Source: Lates calcarifer
Taxonomy: Eukaryota; Chordata; Actinopteri; Centropomidae
NCBI RefSeq assembly: GCF_001640805.2
Contig: NC_066855.1
Location: 2,959,025 to 3,023,024 of the forward strand
Direction of reading: 5' to 3'
DNA length: 64,000 nt
Numbering within the stretch: position 1 is the first letter of the stretch; every line of letters starts with the position of its first letter. Below are positions 11,952 through 26,900 of this stretch, in pieces. The notes under the pieces are model-generated. The model was given only the letters and a program-made list of their open reading frames with translations, was not told the DNA's origin and ran no database searches. The position numbers and the translations under genes were made by a program.

Positions 11952-14900
11952 ACATGTGCCCTGTGTGCTCTCAGTAATGACAGAGCTTTGATTCAATGGG
12001 ACCAGCAGTGCTGAACCTAAGGAGGGAGAGAAGAATTAGAGCGAGTCAAAGTAAGAGAAATGGAGGGAGACGAGGCAGGGGAGTGAAAATACAGAGCTGG
12101 AAAAGATTGGAATTAGCACAAGAGGGATAAATGAGAAAAAGCCGAGGTAGAGGAGTCAGAGGTTTACAGGGAGAGAGAGCAGGAGAGGGGAACAAAATAA
12201 AAAGGGAAGAATCGCTTGGTTTTCTCCGTCACAGGTTTTAATCTAAAAAAAAAAAAAAAAAGGGATTGGTTTTCTGTTTGGTTGATTGACGGATCCTTAT
12301 CACATCACACTCAGCCACCATGTTTACTCAGATTAATTTTCTAGTTTTAAACATTTGGCAAGATGCCCCTGAGCCATCAAAAAGTTCAATTCAAAACCAG
12401 TGGAGGATGTCACGAACACTGCTCCCAATGTGCCAACTGGAAAACCAGGGAACCTGAATAATGTTTGGGCACTAGTAAGACACTTACACAAGATATTTAA
12501 GAATGAATATGAAATGGAAAACTACACATTAACGCAAAACTGAAACCAAATCCCACAAACAAGCTGATTATAAACTCAGGGAGTCCAGCAGGAATCACTC
12601 TGTAGAGTCCTCAGAAAACATTTAAAAATACTAAAGAACCAGACCTTTTCCCAACCAGGTGGTGGAGACCAAAACAGAGCTAAAAAAAAAAACAGTGTAC
12701 TTAATCTGCCAGGTGAAAAACACAAATTTTACACTGGGACAAATTTTGAGTATTTATCTTATTTTCATTTATTTTCTGAGGCGACAGGTTTTACTTTAGG
12801 TATTACTTTCATGCATGAAACTTTACACAAAATTAGCTGTGAATTGTCTTGTAGTGCAGGTGATGCACAGTTAAAGGTGCCACTTTAAAGCTGCACCTTT
12901 TCTTTACATATACTCCATCCATTCTTCTCTCAGCACATCTCTGAGGATCAACAGGCTTTGCAGACTGCCTGTGCAGGCTGTGACATAAAATAAAAATGAT
13001 GTGAACCATGTCCTTTAAGCTATATGTATGCCAGAGAGAGAGAAAGAGATAAGACAATAAAACAGAATAAACATTGATTTTCGTGCCCCTTCCCATTCAT
13101 CCAGCCCCTTCTTCCCTCTGCGCCATCTGAACATTGATCGTGTGTGTGAGTGTGTGGCACACAACGCACACCAGCAGGGAGGATGTCTGCACAATTGATT
13201 TCTATAAATTATACATGATCATCAAATTGCATTGCCTTGTTTGCCTGACCAGAATAAAGCCCTCTGGTCTTTAATTCATCTGTGCAAAACCTTAAAGGGC
13301 GTGACAGACTTTATCCTCAATTTCTTTAAAAAAATGCAGAAGTCGTGTTTAAGAGTCAAATATGACACATGTATCTCTAATGGATTTTTTTCAAAGTTGA
13401 TGTCATACAAGGACGATCTGATCCGGCTCAGCAGGGACGAACCTGATGTCACATTGCCATCTCTTCCCTTTTAAACCTGTCCTTGACTGAGCTCAGGTTA
13501 CATACATTTGTTGAGAATGATTCAGTCAGCCAGCCAGTCACTCAGCCTGCCAGTCAGTCCCATGTGGTCCTATTATCTCAGCTCAAAAGCCTGAGCTATT
13601 CTATTGGCAGCACACAATAAGTCTCTTCCAAGGACCTCTGAAATCAAGGGGGGGATCCCTGTCACCTGAGGCTATGTGTACTGCCTCCCATCACAGCCTC
13701 TATTTTATCTGCTTTCTGTTATTATTTGTGCCTGCTGCCTCTCTGCGGTCCCTCTCCCGCTTCATCTAGAGGCGTAGAAGCCCGGGGGCAGAAGGTTGTG
13801 TGTGTTCATGACTGAGGAGCCTGGCAGAGAGAGTGTGTGTGCATACAGCATACACAATAAGGGGTAACGCAAGCTTCCATTAGGGAGAAAATGAAAAGAC
13901 GTGAGCCACAGAAATGGGAGAAATATAGTAAATCAAGCAGAACACCCAGTTCAGTTTGATCTACCCCAGCCCTTTGCTTTCTGATCGCTTGTATCCACAC
14001 AGAATAAAAATGCTCTAATGTGTGTGTTCGCAGCCAGGTCCAAGAGCATGGTGATGGGCGAGGTGTCGCGGGGCTCGTGCCGGCCGGCCTCCCCCAGCCT
14101 CCAGGAGGGGGCCCTGAAGGCCGGCTGGCTGAAGAAGCAGCGCAGCATCATGAAGAACTGGCAGCTGCGGTGGTTCGTGCTGCGCTCGGATCAGCTCTTC
14201 TTCTACAAAGACGAGGAGGAAACCAAGCCACAGGTAACGCTCACACACAGAGAGGACGGTGAAACTCAAAACTCAAACCGAGCTGACTCACTGTCCTTAG
14301 GCTCGTGTGATCACATTTATGCAATTAAACAAAGTGCTTTATCTTTGCCCCAGTGGTGCAGCTTCACCCTCTGAAGGACTGATGGGTTTTTTAGCTGGTG
14401 ACTCAGATAGCACTAAAAACACAAGTATAGCTTAAGGCGAGGCTTAAAAAGAAGAGCAGGAAATGGAAATTTAAAGGATTATTTTATCTGATGAATAAGC
14501 GAGTGTAAAATCTGCAGCAGCTCTGAAGTTTTTATCTGTTTTAATCAATGTTATTCAAGGAGATAACATCTCCTTTAGGTCAAGGGAGAGTGTGAAAACA
14601 TTTTGAGGTGGCTGGAGCTCAGGTGGTGGGGCAGGCTGGTCATTAATCATAGGCACTGGTTAGGATCCAGCGTCCTGGAGCAAGATCCCGAGCCCTGTTT
14701 AGTTCTCCGACCGCACTGTTCACAGTTAATTACTTCCTTCCAAATATCTTTTTCTTGTGGGGAAGAGGAGTCTGTGGTTGCAGCTCTGAAATTGGTGTCT
14801 TCAGCGAGTATTTAAAGCTCAGTAGCATTATCTCTTGCCTTCCATTCCTTTTCTGTGTATGTGGAAAGGCCCTGGTCCAAGATCTCAACAAATATCTCAA

Positions 14901-17900
14901 CAGCTACTGAATGGACTGATATGAATTCAAAACAGACATTCATGATCCCCAGAGGATGACGCCTACTTAACGTCAATGAAATCTGACTCAGACATTTATA
15001 TTCCCCTCAGGATATACTGTAATTACTTCAGCGATTCCTTGACTTTTCATTCGGCAACAGCACCAGTTCTCCTCTGTACACTTGGCAGGCTGTTGAGTCT
15101 TATGTTTCAGTTTTACTTTTGCTGCGATGGCAAAGACTTCCTGTATATTTGAGAAAACTCAACTGAGTAAGTGAGCTCTCTGGGTAGTAGCCATACACAG
15201 CACAGCCAAACCAACAGTAATCAAGTGATGGTGGTCATATAATGTTGGCTTTTAAATGTGCTATATGTATGTTTTTGCTACCGTTACGGGGCTAGCTTGT
15301 TAGCATGCTAACTTCAGTATGCAACACTATACACAGACATCTTTGATGTAACTGTTATTTCTTCATATTCTAATGATAATTGTAGTTAATTTTAGAATAT
15401 TTAAAATTAAAATACTTACATATACTTACATATAGCACCATTAATAGACTGAATAATACCTGAATACCTAATAAAGCAGTGCCACCACACTGACATGTCA
15501 GTCAGTGGTGGAGCCCAACTTTAATCTCCTCCATGTGCAGACTAAAACAGGGCCCTCATTCATTTTTTTTGTCAGTGGTAACGATGACTCACAAGACATT
15601 TTAGTGCATCGGTAAAAACAGCGGCATGCGACGCCTGGTTTCCCTCTCCATTAGCGCAGCAACATAAAAATATTTACAAAGTAAATCTCTGATCGATCCC
15701 ATCGCTTCTCTGATGAGACATGCACATCTCTTGTGGCCAGGTGCTGACTCACATTTTCCCATTAGAAGTCTGAAGTGATCACAAGCAGCAGTCTGGACTA
15801 ACCACACACACACAATCATAGAAAGAACACAGTCACATAAAGCGTAATTATCATCTCTTTACATTCCTGGCTGAAATCCCGTCTTTTTTATTGATCTCTT
15901 CAGTTGTCACTCCACATGACTGCTGTTCATGTAATGTAGGCAGCAGCCGTCTGCCATCACTGTCTTTTAGTCCCTTGTATCACACACACACACACACACA
16001 CACAAACACATAATCCACACAGAATGACGTCTTCTCCTCCTCGCAGTCTCCATTCTGTTGCGAACAAATGACTGAGGGCTCTGACAGACTGTCTTTAATC
16101 AGAGCCTGCCAATACTCATCCAGCCTGTATTGATTGTCAACTCCCGGTGGATTCAAACACACATGGCTGAATGCACACACACATACACACTTATACACAA
16201 ACACACACACACGCACGTCCACCCCCCTCTGAGCACAGGATGTGTGAGAAAGTGTCATTCTGGCCTTTTTTCCCTTCCTCTCATCTTCTAATCGATTGGA
16301 AATTCGAGGCAGGGAGTGGTGATGTGGTTTGAGGGGAAGGAGGGGGTATAAGCAAATCATTGCAACAGAACAAGACCCCACCCCCCACCCCCACCCCACC
16401 GAGATGAAAGGATGTGATAATTGGTGGAAGGAAAGGCAAAACTGATGGAGGATCCATACAGGTTTTCCGTTCCCTTTCATCAAATCCACAACAGAACAAA
16501 TGGACTTCAATTATCGAACAACAGATTTCTGTTGCTCCAAGACAAACACATGGGTGGTGGTGGTGATGGAGGGGATCATTAGTGCTCTGAATACAAAATG
16601 CAATGCATGTCAAACAATGTAGGAAAACCATGTACAGTAATTTATAAAGTGATAATTGTAAGCTCGCAGTGTGGACAGTGACGTCTCTTTCTTTGACCGA
16701 TCGCCTGATGAATTTGTGGCTCATGCTAACTATATCTGGTCTTGTATGAATTCCAATATTCCACTTATTTTTTTTGTCTCTTCCACCTCATGTGTGGATG
16801 TAATGGCAAATGCAGCAAACAATAAACTACAACTAAACATTTGGGACACTGGCACAAAGATGGAGTCGAGGTTAAGCTGTAAAACTTTTTTCCCTCTGAT
16901 TTTTATCACATTATTTGAGCATCTGTTTGCTGGTTCCCATGTTAATTTGAGTCAAACATTTATTGCTTGAGGCTGCGTCAAGACTTGTGTGTATGTATTT
17001 CTAACAAAGTCCCAGATTTCATTTTATAAAATCCTCCAGAACAAATTATGAGATATTGCACTTGGTATCTATGGTAACCCAAGGAAACAGTCAGGGAGAG
17101 AAAGCCTTGGGGGTTGCTGATTAAAAAGTGTTAGTGTTGCAGTGCACTTTGCTCATAGGAAGGTGGTTTTGAGCGATGACTCTGATGCAGTCAGCGGTTT
17201 ACCGCTGCTGCTTCGACTGGAATCCAGTATTGGCACAGATTTATATGTGAGGAGTCAGCTGTCGAAGGAGCTGCTCAGAGCTTCATGGCATGTGTTTAAC
17301 AATAGGAGGCTGAATTTAGGGCCTGTGCACATGGTACCAATCAATAACAGTGTGTAAAGTGTGTTTGGAACAATACACTGTCTGCTTTGGCACCGAAGGA
17401 AGACGGTGCCAAAGTGATGAAAGTGAGAACTGGTCTTCAGAGGCCCCCGGTTGGTGTTCTGGTCCAGGATGATAATTGGCATTTTTGAGCAAACCTGGCC
17501 ACATGTGGTTATGGCTGGATGAAGGCTCAGTTTTACGACGACTGCAACAAAACATGAGCTCGACTTCAAAGTCACAGTGTTGACATGCTAAGACGCAGAA
17601 AAGGACAAACCATCCTACGCAGCCTGACTGCGTGATTTGTGTTCTCGGGTTACGTGTTGCCTTTTCTTATTCATTCATCCCCGGCCAGCTACTCGTGTGA
17701 TTCCGAGCACATAGCACCCTTGGGAGCCCCCCCCCCCAAGTTCCTGCCCTGCCCCTGCGCTCCATCCATTCACCGGCTCCCACCCCTTCCATTTGTTGCC
17801 ATGGCGACTAATGCTGGCGACAGCCCGGCCCTCCGGGTTGAGGCGGTTTGGCAGACTCCTCTCTGCCGCGTTTGATGGAGGATGCCAGTGCGCAGATTAA

Positions 17901-20900
17901 CGGGGGCCGACCTGCAGACGCTGGCATCTCTTCACGGCTCACTTGGCTTAGGTTCTCAGGGCTAAATAGGTATTGATCTGGATAATGTATTCTGATAATC
18001 TGTGTGGGTCCCTGTTCAGTCCACAGGAGTAGCTGCTTAAAATTTTAGAGGGGTTAAGAGCTGGGTGATTGGAAGGAAGTAGGGAAGCGGGGATGAGAGG
18101 AAAGGAGGATGTAAGGTCAAAAATGTAGAAAAGAGATTGTAAGAAGGCAGAGATGGAGCATGGCAGCGAGTGAAGGGCAAAATTACATCATGCAATTTCA
18201 GTGTTTGAACGCCTCTCCATCTCTTTTTCAGGGCTGCATACCTCTGCAGGGATGCCAGGTGAACGAACTCACAGCGAACCCAGACGAACCGGGACGACAT
18301 CTATTTGAGATTGTGCCGGGTAAGATCCACTAACTCCCCCTCTTCCTCCCAGATTCACTTCACGGTTCTCTTAAATACCCTCCAGTCTCACAAATACAGA
18401 CTTCACCCATCTCCCCGCTCGCAGCTCGAGCCACTCTGGATGTAATATCCTGTTTTACAGCGAGTGACGTCAGATCGGCCACAGATCAGATACAGATGAC
18501 GCTTAGGAAATCATATCAACTGCTGGCTTACATTTCAGTAATTTCATTCAGTGTGATTTTTGTACACACACTGCAAAAAATGAGATTCAGATCGCTGTGA
18601 ATCCACTTTTATCCACATGCTCCCTTGCAGTTGCTACTGGCTGGATCTGTATGATCAATTTATTCTTTTGTGTTAACGTTCCTCTCATCTACTGCCTATA
18701 CCACCATATATAGTTAGCTTGTTCCTACCCTCAGATATGAAACATAGCAGCAGGTGTACCAGACCTCTTTGTCTTGGTAATATTAATGCAGTTAAGGTTG
18801 TGCAACAGTCACGTTCTCTATGGTTACAATAATGAACACCTGGCTAAGGTTGTGGAACAGTCACAGATCTGTCATCGGTTTCACATCGGAAACCTACAGT
18901 TGTCTCGTGTCAAAGTCCAACCTCCTCCTGAGACAGACTTTGTCACATGTACTAAATCATCTGCAACACCTTAATTTTACAGTTTTCAAAGCAAGATTTC
19001 TTATTTTTTCCAGAAGACATATGGTAAAACATTTAAAAATCTTAAAGTGATGCGTTTTCATTGATGTTAGTGAATCCAATGTTCCTGTCATCCAGACCTG
19101 TCAACATACATCCTGGTGTAAATTGGAGGTTAAAATCAGTTGGAGACGATTTTGTATTAACCAGAAATGTAAAGTTTGGTCCACACCTCTTCTATGTTAA
19201 ACATGAAAAGAAATCTCTAGTTGCTATTCCATATTTAGACAGCAGGGAGCACTATTAGCCAAGGATTAGTTGTTAAAGTGGTCCATCTCCTAATCTCACA
19301 TCTCATGACCTCAGAGCTGGTGACACGTCTGGTACCAGCATCACATTTCAAACCCGTGGAGCGTGCAGGTCAATTCTTGCAACAAGCGGCATAAAATAAA
19401 TAGAAAACAAAATGGCTGCTCCATTGTTCAGAGCTGCCTGTACATCTCAGGACTGTTAGTGAGCCGTCACGCTCCACATGTTGCACCCACAGCAGACGTA
19501 CAGAAGCTTTGCCTGCGGCTGAGCCGTACGGTTAGATTGACCTCACACAGCCTTTCATGGTTTCACTCAATCAATACAACACTTATTCTCTTGAAGAGTG
19601 GATTTGTCAGTGTGCATTGAATGTAATGAAAACAATATATTGTGAGAACTGTGCAGTGTTAGTATGGTCTACGCTGAGAGATATATAGTCCATCCTTCTG
19701 GCTCTTTATATCAGTCTGTCATTCTGTGAGTGTTTGCTCGGAGGTCTCTCTTTGTGTTTAGAATGGCTGCCAGGCTTGTAAGTCTCTGTGTGTTTTGTTT
19801 ATGGCCTGTCAACATAGCAGAGGGGTGTGAACCCCAATGAGCCTCTAACTTATAGCTTCTTGTGGACAGGCCTGCACCCTGGCAGCAGAATTGGAAGGGG
19901 AGGGAGGGAAAGACAGATAAAAAATAAAAATACAGACAGCTGGAGAAGAAGGTTGCCGTGTGGGAAAAACGTAAAGAGACAGGTAGAGGTGGAAAGAAAC
20001 ACTTGACATGAAGAGACAGTTGTGTGCAGATTAGATGTAACCTGAAGAAGACTAATGGGTTTAAATGTTAGATGAGATGAAATGTGGCTGCTCTTTACAG
20101 TGTGGATTCTTAGCTCAGATCAGCAGCAGGAGTCTGATTGTGTCTCAGCTACATTCTTCCTCTTTTCAATCCCTGTGTGTAACAACTTGATGCCGACTTC
20201 ATCTTATGTTTACAGCATATCAGATTTGTTGGCTCCTGGGGGAGAAACACACGAGTTGCTACTCTTTCTGTGGTCTACAATCGGCTTAGAGTGATGAAGG
20301 CTTTATTCACTCCTGTTGTATGAAATCAATGTACTCGGAGATTTCAGACTTCACGCATTGTGTTCGATGTAATGCTTCAAGGAGCAAAGTGCTTCTTCAA
20401 GTTTTTAAAAGTCATCATGGTGTCCAGTCAGGTCTGCAGCTAGTTTCACTGAACAATACAACTTCAAACAGAGAGGCAATCACCTGATGCAGTAAAGGTT
20501 TGGAGAAGAAATCTAAAAAAATACAGATCAGCTGGCTCAATGAGCACTGATGCTGACGCAAGTCTCTAACTCTTGAAAGTTCAATAAACTAAGGATACAA
20601 GAATTAAGCAATGTGATTTAGGTTTTCTCATCTTTGACAGGGTTCAATCTACAGAAAAGAAACTATTTTCATAATCTATAAATCTTTTTCAAGTAAACAG
20701 GTTTTCTCAAAAGAGAGAGTTGTTCCTTTAACTGGTCTTCCATATAGTAAACTGAATAACTGGGGGGTTCTGGGCTGTTGGTCAGACAAAACAGGATGTC
20801 TGATGGCATCAGCTTAGGCTTGAGGAAACTGTTTTCTGATGTTTTACAGACCAAATGAGTGATAGCGTAATCAAGAAAATAATGTGCACAGTAGTCGATA

Positions 20901-23900
20901 ATGAAAACGCACAAATTTGAAAAGAACACATTTTAGATAACTTCCTAATACCTTGACTAGTTAAAGAGTTCTAGCATTATTTTGGCAAGGCTGACCATCA
21001 TATTAGGCTAAGCTCAGGGTGCTTGAGATACAAAAGGTTTAATGGTGCACCTTTTGTGTGTAGTGTGCTGTATACATAGGCCTGCAACAGGGGGTAATGT
21101 ACAGTGGCTTTGCCCTTGCTACCACAGAAATGGTAGAAAACCACACATCTGACACATCTATTAGGACTCCAAGACTGATAAAACCTCACATTGAGGTCAA
21201 GCCAGCCCACAAATGAAGGTGGGTTTTTTTTTCTATCAAAGCTGATAAATCAGCTTTCTCTCGCTTTCAGCACTCCTTTGTCCACTGTAATAGTGGCCTT
21301 GTCCTTCAAAGGAGCCCAGGGACCTTGGCTGTTCATGTGGGTCATGTCATTGACTGATGGACTTTGCTTTTCTAAGACTGAGTGTGTGCATGTGAATTCA
21401 GCCACAGGGTAAGTCCACGGGTCATGTTTATTGTGGAGATATGGAGTGCCCTGCCCTGTTGTAAGAGGTAGATACAAGACAGATAGCAGCCACAAGATGC
21501 TGTAACCCCCCCCCCCACACACACACACACACACAGAGTAATAGTGCATTTCAGACTGGGGACCCAACATGAAATCATCATTCGGTACACGTCTTATGCA
21601 CACAATCTCAAGGTTATAGCCACAATTAAACTCTCCTTAGGTACATTCATCCTGCAGAATCCCTCTTAAACATTTTTCAGTGGAAGCAGAAGGAACGCAA
21701 AACTAAAGCCGGTACTACTTGTAATTTCCTCTTGGCATTTAAGTAAAATAACAGCAGTAGTTCAGCATGCAAGCAATTAAGAATTGGACTCCCAGCGTGG
21801 GTTTTTTTATCAGTATGTGCTGCAGACAGAGTGAGCAGGGCGGCCAAACAAAGCCGATTCGACAGTCATGTGCCTGAGACTGAATTGAGCTTGTCTGAAA
21901 GCCTGTAGGCATGAAGGAAATGGGCAAATAATTGGATATTTTTAAATATTCTTTGTATTTAATGGCTGACTCAAGGCTATAAGCCCTCTGTTGTGGTAGT
22001 GTGAAGCAATTAAGCCATCTGGAAAACAGCACACGCAAAAAACACACTTGTGCCTGTGCGAACGTGACAGCTTCTGCTAATTCATTATTGTGTGCTAGCT
22101 CACACACTCACATCCCGTTCATGCATCTCCCACAAATGCCATTTTCCCAAGTTACACCAACAAACCCACATCAGAGTTCAGAGTACTGTTTTCTGACCTG
22201 AAATACAACAACACACTGCTACCTTTAACCTTTGACCTCTGTAACATGTTGGCCTTCCTTCAGTCTGATCTTTATTGTCGGAAGTTAGACAAGAAGATTG
22301 ATACCGCTCTCATGTCTGTATGCTAAATATGAAGCCAGAATAGCTTAGCCTAGCATAAAGGCTGGAAATGGAAGGAGACAGCTTTGTGTACCAATTTAAC
22401 AAATTAGATAACACATGCTAGTAAGTAAAATATAGAGGTAGTGTTTTTTCTAACTTTGGACAGAGTCACGCTACCTGTTCACCCTTACTTCCAGACTTTG
22501 TGCTAAAGTAAGCTAGCTCAAGCTTCAAATTTACTGTACCTCAAATACAAGTGGTATCAATCCTCGTCCCTAACTTTAAGACAATCCACAGATTCCCCAA
22601 AATGTCAGACTATTACTTTGCGTAATTTCTTGGTGTGCTCAATTTCCCTTAACCTTTGCATCGTCAAATGCTAAGGTTCAAGTATCTCTAAGACATTTAT
22701 ATTATTATAGTGCTGTAGAAACATTCAAACATGAAAATCTCTTTTCCAAAACACAGGTTCTCTTGAAGTTTTCGACTTTCTGCTCAGTATTTTGTTGACT
22801 GTGCAGGAGGAAACTGGTTCCTCTTGAAGGCTGATATTAGATTAAGTGATATGTTAAGATTATACACAAACACAAGACAGTCACGCTTTAACCACCCATC
22901 GGTAACATTACAAATATGGGACAGTGGGAAAATAAACATACAGCACTATAAATATAAAAAATTCCAAGAATGTTGTGTCGTATACACTAACTATGCTGTA
23001 TGATATACACTGAAGTTGCTAGTGAATTTGTTAAACTACACAAAAATCACATAACACTATGAACCTCAATGGATTTACTTTATGAAGACATGAAACATCT
23101 CAAAATCTTTCAAAAAAATCCATCAAAAAGGTCAGCTTATGAAAAAATTCTGCTCCGTATTTAATTCAGTCTCTGTCTTGATTTGAGTTATTTCTGTACT
23201 TCCTCTAGATCACCTGTCAATCAGACAAACAAACCAGGACTGTAATTGTCTCTCTTGAACTTTTGATTGATAAACGTTTTATAGGTCGGCACAATTCTAT
23301 TTTTGCTGCTTTTGTCAACAAACTAGTGTTTCTTCAGTTTATTCCCAACATCACTGCTTGTTGGAGCCATTCACACACAAGATAAAGATTTCTACTTGGA
23401 CAGCTTCTGCTTATGATTGGATAACAGTCCGTTTAGATGAAGCTATGGGGATCGGACGGTACAGTCTTTGGCGGTGTTTGACGTGTTGTTTCATTTTGTA
23501 TTTTGAGGAAAGCCTTCATGAACCGGTTACAGGTTGAATCGTTTTAGTTGTACTGTAGCAATCAGTAATGGAAAAGCAGATAATTAGATTTATGTAGAAT
23601 ATTTTGCTCATACAGGTCTATATGAGCCGCAATCCTGTCTGACTGAAGGAGGAATCCAAAGCCTGTACTGCCTGTATCTTACAAAGATTGATTGTCATTG
23701 TCTGTTTTCCCTGTGTGTGTGTGTGTGTGTACAAGTTTGTTTGGCAAAGATTGGAGGACAGCCCATCTCCCAGTTACTGCACACACACACTTTGAGAGAG
23801 GGAGAGAGGGACAGACAGAGAGAGAGGGAGCCTTGTTACACTCCTCCTCAGGGATTTGCTTCTCCCCAGGGGGGCTGAGGGAAAGGACCTGCTGCCCACA

Positions 23901-26900
23901 CTGCTGAATGAGCGAGACAGGAAGAGAAGAGCGAATGAATGGATAAATAAACGAGTGAGGAGCAAGAAGTGGGACTCGTTTGACGGGTTTTGTCTCGGCT
24001 GGCATCGAGCATGCCTCACTGGCAGGTTCTGGCCGTCGGTGCTACCTGCGTACTGATCTGCTTCCAAGCGGACTTTGTGCCGGCAGAGAAGCCGCTTCTT
24101 CATGCCGCAGCTTTAGGCCAGAGCCAGTCCCAGCTCCAGCCTGCACCGCTCACTCAGACATGGGGCCGGTCTGCTGCAAGCCGGACAGACTGAAGAAACA
24201 ACATCTCCAAGGTAACGGGAAACAGATGCTGGAGATTTTTTACAAGTGTAGTAGAGACTGAAGTGGAGGGCCTGAGTAGCTTTGAGACTGATGGGATTTA
24301 CAGTATGCTTAGAACAGCCTCTTATTTATGGCTTTTTTTTGGATAGTATTCAGGTACTGACTCCTGTTCCTGCCCTAGTAGCTGATGCTTATTCGCAAGA
24401 TACATTGCATATGGAGATTGTTACACATCTGAATAAAATCTGGTGTTAAAAGACCAAATTTTCCATGGATCAGTAAAACACAAAGTGATTTTATGTGCAG
24501 TGTTTTGCTGCAAAATGAGTTTGTAACCTATCTACTTCTGCAAAAAAAGAGTTGTCACCCATTCTACAGAAAAGTCAGGTACTGGTGTGATTGGCCGAAT
24601 CCTCATTCATTTAGCTGCTTGAGTCTTACATCCTAAACAGCCAGTGGTTACTTTACTTGCCCGTTATTTTCACGAATTCACGAATAACTGGCTGATATAA
24701 CATAGGCCGTGGTTCTATGTTGTTGTACTGTAACTGTGTCACACTTACACTACAAATATTGTGGCGGGAGCTTGTTTTGTCCACAGAAATGCATGCTGGA
24801 TGAAAAACATGAGGTTACATCTTAAATGTGGCTGCAAGGTCAGGCAGTATTGTGTCTGTGGTTGTGAGTATTTCTGCACTCGCTGGGATGTTATCCACGC
24901 GTTCAGTGTTTATCAAAGGTATTTTTCCCCTTCTTATTGTTCTTGTTCATAACTTTTATACAATAATCACATGGCATTATCATGTGTTAAAACAGCTTGT
25001 TATACTAACTCAAAATATTCAGAGATTAATGCAAAATATTGATCGGATAAGATGGTGTGTATTTGACGGTCATGAGTGGAAGCTTCAGTAAACTGAGCGG
25101 TAATCCTGAAACACACGAGTAGCATTGACATTTGAATCCTCTCAGACACACAAAAGGAAAGCTGACCAAGCATGAGACTGAACATGTCTCAGCAACCAGC
25201 TGTGCTGACTGGTCCTCGGCAATGTTTGTGTAACTAATGCATTATTTTCTGCCAGTCTCTCCCTCTCTCGCCCTCACTTGTTCTCATTCTCTCATAAATA
25301 CCAATAATAAGCAGCACAGAGGTCGTATAAAGTTAATCCCCAACCCATTCACAGAGACCAATCATCAGTCACATTATTAATAAAGGACGTAGCCTGAGGG
25401 ACAATGCACACCAAAACACTCTGCAGAATATAAACTGCATGACTGTTTGTTGTGCCGGTAGCGCTTGAATGGACCCTGTTAAAATCTACATTCCAGCACT
25501 TAAGCTCATTAATTCACATTTTGTATCCTTTTGTTTAATCTGTACAGTTTGTGGTTTTACAGAGGCAGTATGCAGGGCTCAGTCCTGACTGGGCCAAGCT
25601 AGGCTAGCTACCTCCCCCAGCTTACAGTTTTTATGCTAAGCTAAGCTAACCATCTCCTCGCTCTGTCTTCACAACAGGCAGACACAAGAGTGGTATTGAT
25701 CTTCTTGTGTCAAATTATTCTTTAAAGTAAGCGGCTGTAGAAAAAGCTAAAGCATCAAATTAAAGAGTATGAGGTGGCTGTTAGCCCGTGTTAGCTAACA
25801 GAGAAAAATTAGCCTCCTGGTTACTCTGCAGTTTGTTAATTAAACTTACGTGTTACAGTCAAGTCAATTTTATTTATATAGCACCAAATCACAACAAAAA
25901 TTATCTCAGGGGACTTCATATAAAGCAGGTCTAGATGATCTATGTTTTGTTAGCTGACTTGCTAACGTTAGCCATTCAGAAATCATTCAGAAATCATCTG
26001 ACGGCATTTAGTTAGTTGTTAATGGTCATAGCTCCAACATGTAGGCTGGCTGCCAATGAAGGTAATATATTAAGTAAGTAATAATTTTCTTTTCCTGTGG
26101 TGTAAGCAACTTATTCAATATAATTAATAGCATTTTTCTTGCACAACATTGTTTATAAGCTCAGGCTTATGTGTATATTATAGCAACACCTTATGGCTAC
26201 TGATCCCTATCTAACAAATTTCAAATTTGTTCAAATAACAAGGTTAAAATTTAGTTAGTTAGTTCTCAAATCAGCTAAATAGAAGGGAAAACGTTCAGGC
26301 GACGTGCATTACCTCACCTGACTGCTCACTCATGCTTACCACAACTATCCCACCCCATATTGACATTTTAATAAGTTCAAGCAGTGGCATCAGCAAGAAA
26401 ATGGCTCTTCCTGTGCGCTGTAAAACCTACATATGCCCCCCATCCCTTCTTTCCGCTCTTAATCTCCCATCAAGCAGTGTCTATGAGCCGTCTGACATTT
26501 AAGAACCAGAGCTATAATTATCAAGAATATATCTTCAATAAACAGACACTCAAAACGCAGCAGCTTTAAGTTCCCGTGCTATAAACATCCAACCTCCTTG
26601 CAGACTCAAATGTCAACCGCCATCAGATCGGCGTGTAGAAGAGCTAAAAATCAAATTCATCACTGGGACTTTGAGAAGACAACTTAACGTGCGTCTCTGT
26701 AAACCCTGCAGCCACTGTTATCTTAATTGGCTCCAAAAGGGACCTTTGTACTTACTGCTCATCCATCCAGGCTTAGATGTTCCAGCGGTTTTGGTGTCTA
26801 TCAGCTATGTTGGGATTGATTTTAAGTGGCTGGGCGCGTGTGTGTGTCTTATCAGGTCATGATTCACTGAAGAGGAAGCACTGGATGTGCCCAGGCTCCT

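Larger units (their letters stand above)
6768..14033 (+). other. arhgap22: arhgap22 intron 1
   Basis: 7.3 kb with a diverged 70-bp tandem array (8155-8690), CA repeats (9221-9252, 11190-11248) and a TG repeat (11921-11950). No coding sequence supported. Confidence 0.8.

Noticed and set aside
15980..16724. Minus-strand frames of 176 and 147 codons
   Set aside because: Driven by CA and C-run repeats (Val/Cys and His/Pro runs); no family similarity.
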